The notes under the pieces: generated by a model
Database searches by the model: none
What the model was told of the DNA's origin: nothing
The model's input: only the letters and a program-made list of their open reading frames with translations
In this document: positions 12,501 through 13,580 of the stretch, piece after piece
Numbering within the stretch: the first letter of the stretch is position 1
How the letters are laid out: the number at the start of each line of letters is the position of its first letter
Program-made: the position numbers and the translations under genes
Assembly (NCBI GenBank): GCA_026770585.1
Contig: MU646423.1
Span: 563,782 to 577,748 of the forward strand
Source: Baffinella frigidus
Lineage: Eukaryota; Cryptophyceae; Cryptomonadales; Baffinellaceae
DNA length: 13,967 nt
Reading direction: 5' to 3'

Positions 12501-13515
12501 CCTTCACGGTCTCCCTCCTCCAACCCCCCTCCTCTCTCTTCCACCTCCTCCTCCCCTCGATTCTACCCTCCTACAACCCCCGCGATTCTACCCTGCTCGG
12601 ACCCCCTCGATTCTAGCCACGTTCCACACGGTTTTGTCTGCAGAGGTCATGGGGCGCGTAGGACCCTGAAACCGACGAATGTTTTGATTTCAGCGGTGTG
12701 GCTCGCTGTAGGGTATTCAACAGCCATATCGAATAACACAGGTGCGGCAGCTGGTGAGTAATACAGGTCTCTCTACCACGGTGTGTGCACACATGACGGC
12801 CGTGTTGGTACATGGCGGCCGTGTGGTCAAACTGTTGAAACTGGTCAAATGAAGCCCTAACCACGAACAGGTGCGGCAGCTTGTCCCGGGGAACATGCAC
12901 TCGGACGTCCTGGCGCCGGGGGACGTGATTCCCTACGCGTTTGACCAGCCTCTCAAGGTTCGGAGTCTCCCGTACGACGCTCACCGGCCCCACACCGGGC
13001 TACCAAGGGAGTTTTTGCCCAAATTTGGCCACCTTTCCGTTACCTCATCTGTGGGAACCCCCCTGTGTCCCTACGCTATTGCCTACCGTAGAGTCTCATC
13101 GCGTATGGGCTATTCACGAAATCGCTTCGAAGTTCGCTGTGTGGATTGACCCCCGTTCGACTCCCAATATCGACCCTGCTGGGTTTTGTACCGGGACTGT
13201 AGTTTGTCCGGGTTGGTACCAGAACCCTCTCTCGTTTGTCAAGAGTCGTGGACTCGCTGAATGTGCGCGCATCACGCCTGTATGTTTCGCGGCCGAGAGG
13301 CAAGAAAGGTGGGAAGAGACAGCGCGACAAGGGACACAGATCACTTCCTGGGTGCCGGGGTTGACCCTTAACCCCAACCCCCACACCAGGAGCACACGAT
13401 ATCGGTGCAGCCAGTAAACGCGAAGCTGGGAGGGGTCTGGGAGGCTGCGGGGATCGCCATGTATGAGGCTGATGAGATCCGGAGGCACACTGCTATGGAA
13501 ATCGACGGCACCCAG
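148..13515 (+). CDS. VPS13: VPS13-like lipid-transfer protein, internal part, 26 exons
   Basis: VPS13 proteins are rod-shaped bridges that move bulk lipid between membranes at contact sites. The VAB domain, a six-repeat beta module, binds adaptor proteins that place VPS13 on a given organelle. Seen here: 26 exons join without a stop at 148-196, 593-696, 998-1084, 1375-1443, 1874-1952, 2576-2724, 3054-3140, 3663-3809, 4266-4377, 4610-4728, 5279-5332, 5533-5663, 5906-6059, 6370-6486, 6765-6825, 7222-7322, 7623-7772, 8739-8808, 9606-9698, 10419-10495, 10745-10852, 11362-11427, 11641-11886, 12410-12508, 12871-12957 and 13390-13515. Family marks in order: YFNLEIAEWEPCLEYW before VAB; the six VAB Asn motifs IRNE, VSNR, ICNE, IKNLTG, IVNL and LRNF; SQWSHPIPINESG; PRYVIVN; FHW and EWSG; PYAFDQP; EIDG. 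Both ends of the gene lie outside. Family and frame are secure; individual exon edges are by-eye calls that need cDNA. Confidence 0.9.
480..580 (+). repeat. Telomere-like block at 3' end of intron 1
   Basis: Seven CCCTCAA units followed by CCCTAAA and CCCTGAA units, ending 12 bases before the exon 2 acceptor. Confidence 0.95.
593..696 (+). CDS. VPS13: VPS13 exon 2
   Basis: Enters in phase 1 and leaves in phase 0. Reads GSHMPVLEVRGSEMDC then TWGAAPGGGHLFNLVVGLE, the expected 'vPvLel' strand after INDC. Acceptor GGCAG|G directly follows a CCCTAAA-type block; donor GAG|GTGTGT. I see nothing special in the first half of the following intron (697-850). Confidence 0.78.
857..976 (+). repeat. Telomere-like block at 3' end of intron 2
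   Basis: CCCTAAA units interrupted by CCTCGGTGC twice, then a run of CCCTACA units, ending about 20 bases before the exon 3 acceptor. Confidence 0.92.
998..1084 (+). CDS. VPS13: VPS13 exon 3, WEP motif
   Basis: Encodes VDYFNLEIAEWEPCLEYWPL then SISRLVHSQ. The 'yfN...WEPliEpw' signature is one of the most conserved strings in VPS13 and sits just N-terminal of VAB. Here the second half reads CLEYW, not LIEPW. Phase 0 at both ends; acceptor TCAG|G, donor CAG|GTCAGC. The following intron (1085-1374) carries an acceptor copy of exon 4. Confidence 0.88.
1261..1295 (+). pseudogene. Decoy copy of exon 4 acceptor
   Basis: GGGGCAG|GAGGGAAG then GGGCGGACAC resembles the true edge at 1371-1395. Read in phase it gives EGRGADT against the real EGGGVDT. 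It lies 104 bases upstream of the acceptor in use and then diverges. Confidence 0.72.
1375..1443 (+). CDS. VPS13: VPS13 exon 4
   Basis: Encodes EGGGVDTKWEVSAQRTAQIN then LTQ, matching the family's 'W.l.v......LnlT' strand. Phase 0 at both ends; acceptor GGGCAG|G, weak donor CAG|GTCCGC. The following intron (1444-1873) holds a CCCCAAA block and two damaged copies of the exon 5 start. Confidence 0.85.
1607..1625 (+). pseudogene. Decoy copy 1 of exon 5 acceptor
   Basis: ACGCAGGGGTTCGTAGAGTG-like edge; one base differs from the true exon 5 start. It then runs straight into a CCCCAAA block. Confidence 0.8.
1626..1737 (+). repeat. CCCCAAA block in intron 4
   Basis: CCCCAAA and variants, lying exactly between two damaged copies of the exon 5 start (1607-1625 and 1739-1804). 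Confidence 0.93.
1739..1804 (+). pseudogene. Decoy copy 2 of exon 5, broken
   Basis: Matches the first ~60 bases of exon 5, including ACCGCTCGACCATCAG and CTCGACAGCCTCGA. In phase it reads GFVE then TGA. The change that makes the stop also creates GTGAGTG, a donor-like site, inside the copy. Confidence 0.88.
1874..1952 (+). CDS. VPS13: VPS13 exon 5
   Basis: Encodes GFVECVALNRSTISLALDSL then DKEPAA, continuing LnlT into the family's 'afve' helix. Ends in phase 1 at GCAG|GTGGCA. Damaged partial copies lie on both sides (1607-1625, 1739-1804, 2011-2053). The true copy is the one that stays open and joins exons 4 and 6 in frame. Confidence 0.87.
1966..1996 (-). repeat. G-strand telomere-like block near exon 5 donor
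   Basis: TTTCGGG three times plus TTTAGG, starting 13 bases after the donor. This is the opposite strand from most blocks. Confidence 0.88.
2011..2053 (+). pseudogene. Decoy copy of exon 5 end and donor
   Basis: TCGCTCTCGACCGCCTCGAT, then GCCGCCTGCTGCAG|GTGTTA mirrors the true exon end CTCGCCCTCGACAGCCTCGA, GCCCGCTGCAG|GTGGCA. It starts after CAG|GGG, like a mini-exon, but would shift the frame. Confidence 0.8.
2055..2190 (+). repeat. Telomere-like block in intron 5
   Basis: CCCTAAA, CTCTAAA, CCCTGAA, CTCTGAA and CCCTCAA units. It follows the G-strand block of the same intron, so the two could pair in RNA. Confidence 0.92.
2216..2268 (+). repeat. 26-bp tandem duplication in intron 5
   Basis: AGGGCAACCCTGTGCTGCGACAGT-type unit twice in a row with one difference. 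Confidence 0.9.
2489..2570 (+). pseudogene. In-frame decoy of exon 6 5' half
   Basis: Lies 87 bases ahead of exon 6. Reads KTRPNSKNSLPSGTTQGR then ALMLHPLTT; the true exon reads ETRPNSKDGHPAGPSR then VLMLHPYHI. It is open throughout and merges into the true acceptor without a stop, but would add residues and lacks a donor. Confidence 0.85.
2576..2724 (+). CDS. VPS13: VPS13 exon 6, VAB repeat 1
   Basis: After a linker (ETRPNSKDGHPAGPSR) it reads VLMLHPYHIRNELGVKVSIG, the first VAB strand pair, with invariant Asn at joined residue 157. Enters in phase 1, leaves in phase 0 at GAG|GTGCCC. An in-frame copy of its 5' half lies directly upstream (2489-2570). The following intron (2725-3053) opens with a G-rich telomere-like block; I see nothing in 2804-3053. 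Confidence 0.9.
2731..2803 (-). repeat. G-strand telomere-like block at start of intron 6
   Basis: GGGTTT, GGGTTTAGGG and GGGTTAGGG variants starting six bases after the exon 6 donor. Several G-triplets close together could also form a G-quadruplex in RNA. Confidence 0.9.
3054..3140 (+). CDS. VPS13: VPS13 exon 7
   Basis: Encodes VEAGMTEPLDVKSTRQTQRK then RLAQAQRVK. The first half fits the 'v..G...pl' strand after VAB repeat 1; the second is a basic Gln/Arg-rich loop. Phase 0 at both ends. The donor AAG|GTACGC is followed by three more look-alike donors in the intron (3141-3662). Confidence 0.85.
3129..3402 (+). repeat. Four copies of the exon 7 donor
   Basis: True donor GCGCGTCAAG|GTACGCCGA (3131-3149) is echoed at about 3215 (GCGCATCAAG|GTAAGG), 3309 (GCGCGTCAAG|GTATGACGCC) and 3380 (CAGTTCAAG|GTATCACGCCGA). 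The 3309 copy also keeps the exonic GCCCAG upstream. The middle two have better donor consensus than the one inferred to be used. Confidence 0.85.
3544..3564 (+). pseudogene. Decoy copy of exon 8 acceptor
   Basis: GCAG|GTGACGATAGGAGAC versus the true GCAG|GTAACGATAGGAGAC at 3659-3677: 18 of 19 bases match. After that it diverges. Confidence 0.88.
3581..3605. repeat. Hairpin in intron 7
   Basis: Perfect 10-base arms CACCCTGCGG and CCGCAGGGTG with a 5-base loop. Confidence 0.88.
3663..3809 (+). CDS. VPS13: VPS13 exon 8
   Basis: Encodes VTIGDAWQPQAIRIDRVGIQ, then a strand, then HVRLVEGAKHV, matching the 'w.p..i.id..G' and 'v....G.k.i' strands that close VAB repeat 1. I chose the GTG|GTGCGT donor because it yields KHV-VLHSSV with exon 9; one codon earlier is also possible. 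The following intron (3810-4265) holds tandem palindromes. Confidence 0.87.
4021..4092. repeat. Tandem palindromes in intron 8
   Basis: First palindrome has 15-base perfect arms (ATCTGTACGGTTGAG and its complement) around GTA. The second, 34 bases on, keeps 10-base arms around the same GTA. Each is followed by CAGATGTGCA. Confidence 0.95.
4266..4377 (+). CDS. VPS13: VPS13 exon 9, VAB repeat 2
   Basis: Encodes VLHSSVRVSNRCKHPFSLLL, then EPDGSVPHEGGLFDLAP plus one base. Matches 'lrS.v.v.N....pl.l' with invariant Asn at joined residue 267, followed by the 'l.pG' turn finished by exon 10. The intron after it (4378-4609) is almost all telomere-like repeat. Confidence 0.9.
4402..4602 (+). repeat. 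Telomere-like block filling intron 9
   Basis: Highly degenerate CCCTAAA, CCTCAAA, CCCTCAA and CCACAA units; nearly the whole intron. Confidence 0.92.
4610..4728 (+). CDS. VPS13: VPS13 exon 10
   Basis: Encodes GASLSVPVVHVAHCCLRIQP then SDKHQFSLPIELRRPPVDAQ. Fits the 'vPl......l.i.P...y.wS..i.l' strands of VAB repeat 2. Acceptor CGCAG|G, donor CAG|GTTGAG, whose intron (4729-5278) opens directly into a G-rich TTAGGG-like block. Confidence 0.87.
4729..4765 (-). repeat. G-strand telomere-like block at exon 10 donor
   Basis: The donor GTTGAG is itself part of the repeat: GTTGAGGGTCTAGGGG then GTTAGGG units. The same intron ends in C-strand repeats (5068-5270). Confidence 0.9.
4819..4897 (+). repeat. 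Degenerate tandem repeat in intron 10
   Basis: Three units of a CCTCTTTCACGCATTCACAC motif, roughly 27 bases apart. No other structure is seen in 4766-5067. Confidence 0.75.
5068..5270 (+). repeat. Telomere-like block at 3' end of intron 10
   Basis: Mostly CCCTAAT units (AATCCCTAATCCCTAA type), a different variant from neighbouring blocks, ending just before exon 11. Confidence 0.93.
5279..5332 (+). CDS. VPS13: VPS13 exon 11, small exon
   Basis: An 18-codon exon reading GRPSRVMLYDSADSDDGG, an acidic loop, between two telomere-like blocks. It is the only exon-like sequence between 4729 and 5532 and keeps the frame (phase 0 both sides; GGCAG|G, GGG|GTACAC). Its start resembles part of exon 6 (GPSRVLML). 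Confidence 0.7.
5335..5530 (+). repeat. Telomere-like block filling intron 11
   Basis: CCCTAAA units then CCCCAAA units, from the donor to the acceptor of a 200-base intron: the intron is essentially one repeat array. Confidence 0.95.
5533..5663 (+). CDS. VPS13: VPS13 exon 12, VAB repeat 3
   Basis: Encodes GGGAARFRAWIVVSSPDGFH then ITIKITPVCTICNELAMPVR, with invariant Asn at joined residue 385 ('i.P...icNeLp'). Acceptor TCTAG|G; leaves in phase 2 at CAG|GTTCGC, the only phase-2 intron. I see nothing notable in the intron (5664-5905) except a short direct repeat CACACGTCTG near 5833 and 5888. Confidence 0.9.
5906..6059 (+). CDS. VPS13: VPS13 exon 13
   Basis: Encodes RHAGGEEEYPAAIEPGATWE, VHSFHPNDSVFLWAKLPGF and HWSKRARIQNDPK. 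Matches 'l.pGe...........l.v...gf.WS' of VAB repeat 3. Acceptor GGCAG|G, donor AAG|GTTCCG. Its intron (6060-6369) carries an inverted-repeat element. Confidence 0.9.
6165..6328 (+). mobile_element. Inverted-repeat intron element, copy A (intron 13)
   Basis: 164 bp starting CCACACAGTGGGCTGCGAAG and ending TAGTCCGCTGTGTGG, imperfect inverted ends. A 9-base direct repeat ATTGCAATG lies just outside (6153-6161, 6329-6337), three bases off on the left. It shares the internal GGGTCC..ATGGATT and ATGGGTTRTTC with copies in introns 19 and 25. No coding capacity. Confidence 0.75.
6370..6486 (+). CDS. VPS13: VPS13 exon 14
   Basis: Encodes APSGSGQEELHSELDCSDEQ then APTLSLHVAINNFVVRERA, the family's 'l.L.v.......' strands leading to the next 'PyWi.N'. 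Phase 0 at both ends; donor GCG|GTACGC. The intron starts with a purine tract and 17-bp repeats. Confidence 0.85.
6492..6585 (+). repeat. Purine (GA/GGGA) tract at start of intron 14
   Basis: Nearly uninterrupted purines in the sense strand, beginning just after the exon 14 donor. Confidence 0.92.
6592..6645 (+). repeat. 17-bp tandem repeat in intron 14
   Basis: Three to four units of CCTTGATACATCCACGA type. Nothing else is supported in 6646-6764. Confidence 0.85.
6765..6825 (+). CDS. VPS13: VPS13 exon 15, VAB repeat 4
   Basis: Encodes GEKRDRRITLSCPFWIKNLT plus one base. With exon 16 it gives CPFWIKNLTGLPLSF, the classic VPS13 'PYWIiNkTGlpL' string, with invariant Asn at joined residue 504. 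Phase 1 at CTG|GTGCTC. The donor region is the first of four tandem 31-bp units. Confidence 0.95.
6815..6922 (+). repeat. 31-bp repeat spanning the exon 15 donor
   Basis: Units start at 6815, 6846, 6877 and 6908, exactly 31 bases apart. Each holds a copy of the exon end and donor: CACTG|GTGCT, CACTG|ATGCC, CACTG|GTGCT, CACTG|GTGCA. The first is the real junction; the second has lost GT. Confidence 0.93.
7024..7216 (+). repeat. Telomere-like block at 3' end of intron 15
   Basis: CCCTAAA, CCCTGAA and CCCCAAA units in sub-blocks, ending five bases before the exon 16 acceptor. Confidence 0.95.
7222..7322 (+). CDS. VPS13: VPS13 exon 16
   Basis: Completes NLTG and continues LPLSFCTGSPKRENADRAVT then LPPQASRMLERVQ. 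Acceptor TACAG|G lies at the end of a long telomere-like block; donor CAG|GTCTCG has a look-alike 56 bases downstream. Leaves in phase 0. The intron (7323-7622) ends in a CCCCACA/CCCCAAA block. Confidence 0.88.
7371..7396 (+). pseudogene. Decoy copy of exon 16 donor
   Basis: CGTTCAG|GTCTGGCC and CTGCCTCG echo the true GCGTCCAG|GTCTCGCC and CTGCCTC at 7315-7346, 56 bases upstream. Confidence 0.65.
7514..7619 (+). repeat. Telomere-like block at 3' end of intron 16
   Basis: CCCCAAA then a homogeneous CCCCACA run, ending at the exon 17 acceptor. Confidence 0.95.
7623..7772 (+). CDS. VPS13: VPS13 exon 17, Ser/Pro-rich loop
   Basis: Fifty codons, reading EGLPPSARNIDPSSYLPSLP, SMTPRGNTMRDLHNVEVADS and DAASYMPGQQ. 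It is low-complexity and weakly conserved, so the call rests on the open frame, phase 0 at both ends and AG|G and CAG|GTCACT edges. It widens the gap between VAB repeats 4 and 5. The following intron (7773-8738) is the longest here and almost wholly tandem repeats. Confidence 0.7.
7781..7910 (+). repeat. CTCA tetranucleotide array
   Basis: CTCACTCACGCA and related units; imperfect microsatellite in intron 17. Confidence 0.95.
7905..8085 (+). repeat. CTGACTGG array with 12-bp subarray
   Basis: Short CTGACTGG, GGGTGACTGG units pass into GACTGGCTTGTT repeated three times (8029-8068). Confidence 0.93.
8089..8352 (+). repeat. Satellite with 112-bp higher-order period
   Basis: Monomers of AGAGCAATCAATACAACCCA, CCTGCATCA type. 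CAAGAAGAGAGC recurs at 8089, 8201 and 8313, giving two complete 112-bp units and a partial third. The unit start GAAGAGAGCAA is also in exon 18 and in its decoy at 8626. Confidence 0.93.
8493..8516 (+). pseudogene. Decoy copy 1 of exon 18 acceptor
   Basis: TATGCAG|GCGTTTGAACGC against the true GATGCAG|GCGTTCCAGCGA. The upstream ATCGAGGAGGTGTCCTGA is duplicated with it. Confidence 0.78.
8605..8665 (+). pseudogene. Decoy copy 2 of exon 18 acceptor
   Basis: GGATGCAG|GCGTTCCAGCGC then GAAGAGAGCAA: 30 of 31 bases match the true edge at 8731-8761. It continues ATCGATACACCCAACCTG TATCAA, the same sequence as the satellite at 8089-8352, so it bridges exon and satellite. Confidence 0.9.
8739..8808 (+). 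CDS. VPS13: VPS13 exon 18
   Basis: Encodes AFQREESKRGTVSDGLIERP then LRT plus one base. Chosen over two upstream look-alike starts (near 8503 and 8613) because only this copy carries on into IERPLRT and gives phase 1 into exon 19. The family match is weak (loop region). Confidence 0.65.
8814..8937. repeat. Paired C-strand and G-strand telomere-like blocks, intron 18
   Basis: CCCTCAA/CCCGAAA units (8814-8854) followed after about 40 bases by GGGATTTGGGG-type units (8899-8937), inverted relative to each other. Confidence 0.82.
8974..9106. mobile_element. 119-bp MITE with 7-bp target duplication
   Basis: Element 8981-9099 has imperfect ~30-base inverted ends (TAGCTCTGCCT...AGGCAGAGCTA, with TTATTCTGG/CCAGAATAA inside). 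It is flanked by GACCTTC on both sides (8974-8980, 9100-9106). The interior is A/T-richer than its surroundings, has no ORF and carries a small ATAAAGGCTTTAT hairpin. This is non-autonomous DNA-transposon structure; the superfamily is not assigned. Confidence 0.88.
9509..9548 (+). pseudogene. Decoy copy of exon 19 acceptor with stop
   Basis: GTGTGGAACAG|GCGCAACA, ATGGACGTGGAGGAGCCA then TAA. In phase it reads ATMDVEEP-stop; the true exon reads ATMDEEEPEPP. A further weak GTGTGGAACA copy lies at 9450-9459. Confidence 0.88.
9606..9698 (+). CDS. VPS13: VPS13 exon 19
   Basis: Encodes GATMDEEEPEPPVLMLAFPS then ARKRVLFVKLA, the family's 'P.mf......r..v.v..S' strand. Enters and leaves in phase 1; acceptor AACAG|G, donor GCAG|GTACTC. 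Copies of its start lie upstream and a copy of its end lies downstream. The preceding intron (8809-9605) also holds a MITE and, at 9121-9180, a G-rich simple stretch. Confidence 0.85.
9767..9806. repeat. 40-bp near-perfect palindrome
   Basis: 19-base perfect arms (CCCCGAAGTTGACGGATGT and its complement) with a 2-base loop, in intron 19. Confidence 0.95.
9807..9843. repeat. Second hairpin carrying AGGTAA
   Basis: 13-base perfect arms CAGGTAACATGCT and AGCATGTTACCTG with an 11-base loop, abutting the 40-bp palindrome. The left arm contains a donor-like AG|GTAACA. Confidence 0.93.
9844..9893 (+). pseudogene. Decoy copy of exon 19 3' half, donor lost
   Basis: Matches about 40 of 49 bases of the exon end. 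In frame it reads LALPPAWKRVLLVKLA against LAFPSARKRVLFVKLA. The junction is CAG|ATGCAT, so GT is gone. Confidence 0.88.
9913..10070 (+). mobile_element. Inverted-repeat intron element, copy B (intron 19)
   Basis: Begins CCACACTGCGGGGTACGATG and carries TTTCCGTT, GGGTCCATGAATT and TATGGGTTATTCACAAAATT in the same order as copies A and D. The right end is degraded, so its edge is approximate. Confidence 0.6.
10066..10185. repeat. Hairpin cluster and direct repeats in intron 19
   Basis: TTCGCACGCCTC occurs at about 10072 and 10139. Between and after are three stem-loops: GCTAG/CTAGC, GTAGAGAG/CTCTCTAC and CCAGGCAGA/TCTGCCTGG. Confidence 0.85.
10350..10383 (+). pseudogene. Decoy copy of exon 20 acceptor
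   Basis: ACGCAG|GCGCGCAGTGTGGA then GCCAACCCATCCCA, against the true ACGCAG|GTTCACAGTGGA, GCCACCCCATCCCG. A 2-base insertion shifts its frame. Confidence 0.85.
10419..10495 (+). CDS. VPS13: VPS13 exon 20
   Basis: Encodes GSQWSHPIPINESGASGLVE then ASSEPQ: the VPS13 'S.WS..f.id..G' motif right after exon 19. End uncertain. The frame stays open to a stop at 10643-10645, so the exon could run to CAC|GTCCGG at 10609 and add a Pro/Ser/Thr-rich loop. A different frame near 10612-10643 reads SGKVVKAVAMI before a good GTGAGA site. The short form is used here. Confidence 0.78.
10653..10715. repeat. Inverted repeat in intron 20
   Basis: 11-base perfect arms GGTCCACTTAG and CTAAGTGGACC, 41 bases apart; a further CTAAGTGG follows at 10719. 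Confidence 0.85.
10745..10852 (+). CDS. VPS13: VPS13 exon 21
   Basis: Encodes DMGREQGGRARRTHKGFLFH then FSLTTLTRAGPHFKSE. Fits the 'l.v.......f..Tk.v' strand that leads directly to 'PRyviVN' in the family. Phase 0 both sides; GCGCAG|G, GAG|GTCCTC. The two other frames do not join exon 22. Confidence 0.8.
10942..10994 (+). repeat. Segment shared by introns 21 and 22, copy 1
   Basis: TTTCTGTGAA..CATACGGT..TTGG.CT..GGTGG.CCCTACCTA recurs in order at 11485-11528 in the next intron. Nature unknown. Confidence 0.75.
11259..11361 (+). repeat. Duplicated exon 22 acceptor region
   Basis: GTGGGTGAGCAG occurs at 11261-11272 (followed by CGTGG) and at 11350-11361 (the true acceptor). Three TGRCGGAGAGGCA copies lie around them. 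Confidence 0.78.
11362..11427 (+). CDS. VPS13: VPS13 exon 22, VAB repeat 5
   Basis: Encodes VLVLRPRYVIVNLLSETIHY then RQ, a textbook VPS13 'v..PRyvivN.l...i.yRQ' with invariant Asn at joined residue 718. Phase 0. Donor CAG|GTCAAC; the first intron bases read like a decayed copy of the exon 23 start. Confidence 0.93.
11485..11528 (+). repeat. Segment shared by introns 21 and 22, copy 2
   Basis: See 10942-10994. The rest of intron 22 (11529-11640) shows nothing notable. Confidence 0.75.
11641..11886 (+). CDS. VPS13: VPS13 exon 23, largest exon
   Basis: Encodes VDTHAISIVRPRHKVNFHWA, then a helical/strand stretch with LESEWSGALDIGAIGEQHVR and LRFRTEGSG, ending IVHLQ. Matches 'l.pg...pfhW', 'W.SG.f.i...G...v.lr'. 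It is the one exon with no detectable decoy or repeat inside it. Donor CAG|GTAACG, phase 0. The following intron (11887-12409) carries two inverted-repeat segments. Confidence 0.93.
11903..12063 (-). mobile_element. Inverted-repeat intron element, copy C (intron 23, reversed)
   Basis: On the minus strand it begins CCACACAGCTGGCTTCGAAG, then has TTTCCGATACCT, GTAGGAACCCC and, near the other end, GATTCGAAATCCCTTCAAAG. These are collinear with copy D read on the plus strand, so the family inserts in both orientations. Confidence 0.72.
12066..12120. repeat. Inverted repeat, partly shared with intron 7
   Basis: 12-base perfect arms CGGCATTCCGTA and TACGGAATGCCG. The right part, TAGCACCCTACGGAATGCC, recurs with one change at 3282-3300. 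It starts directly after inverted-repeat element C. Confidence 0.88.
12281..12306 (+). repeat. Intron repeat copy 1 (intron 23)
   Basis: GCATCACTTGCTTTACAAAA followed by TC recurs exactly near 13536-13557 in intron 26, where a shorter CCAGTTGCTTTACAA follows. Confidence 0.85.
12410..12508 (+). CDS. VPS13: VPS13 exon 24, VAB repeat 6
   Basis: Encodes VRNVGETLHVVFLPDTDNLP then PYRLRNFSRHTFT, the 'pYri.N.s...i' strand with invariant Asn at joined residue 836. The donor ACG|GTCTCC was chosen because it makes FT-VRQ with exon 25, as in the family's 'i..rQ'. A pyrimidine-rich tract and three GATTCTA repeats fill the start of the intron. Confidence 0.88.
12553..12616 (+). repeat. GATTCTA tandem repeat in intron 24
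   Basis: CCCTCGATTCTACCCT, CCCGCGATTCTACCCT and CCCTCGATTCTAGCC, about 28 bases apart, after a pyrimidine-rich tract. Confidence 0.88.
12736..12761 (+). pseudogene. Decoy microexon copy of exon 25 start
   Basis: ACAG|GTGCGGCAGCTG|GTGAGTAA copies the first 12 bases of exon 25 (VRQL) in front of a near-consensus donor. It is 129 bases upstream of the real acceptor. Confidence 0.85.
12871..12957 (+). CDS. VPS13: VPS13 exon 25
   Basis: Encodes VRQLVPGNMHSDVLAPGDVI then PYAFDQPLK. The family motif is PYAWDEP; here Phe replaces Trp and Gln replaces Glu. Acceptor AACAG|G, donor AAG|GTTCGG, phase 0. A decoy of its first four codons followed by GTGAGT lies at 12742-12753. Confidence 0.92.
12990..13144 (+). 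mobile_element. Inverted-repeat intron element, copy D (intron 25)
   Basis: 155 bp starting CCACACCGGGCTACCAAGGG and ending TTCGAAGTTCGCTGTGTGG. Contains TTTCCGTTACCT, GTGGGAACCCC, TATTGCCTA and TATGGGCTATTCACGAAATC. It lies 32 bases into the intron; I see no clear target duplication. Confidence 0.75.
13390..13515 (+). CDS. VPS13: VPS13 exon 26 (last visible)
   Basis: Encodes EHTISVQPVNAKLGGVWEAA, GIAMYEADEIRRHTAMEIDG and TQ. The end fits 'v..dGptrvL', which closes the VAB domain. Donor CAG|GTCCGT; the frame runs on to a stop at 13645, but that tail contains an intronic repeat. From 13516 to 13967 I find no further exon and nothing recognisable beyond that repeat. Confidence 0.82.
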
Positions 13516-13534
13516 GTCCGTCCGGGAGTCTCTA

Positions 13535-13580
13535 AGCATCACTTGCTTTACAAAATCCGTCCACACCAGTTGCTTTACAA
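13535..13580 (+). repeat. Intron repeat copy 2 (after exon 26)
   Basis: GCATCACTTGCTTTACAAAA followed by TC, then CACCAGTTGCTTTACAA. Matches 12281-12306. The remaining 13581-13967 shows no exon or repeat that I can support. Confidence 0.82.
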
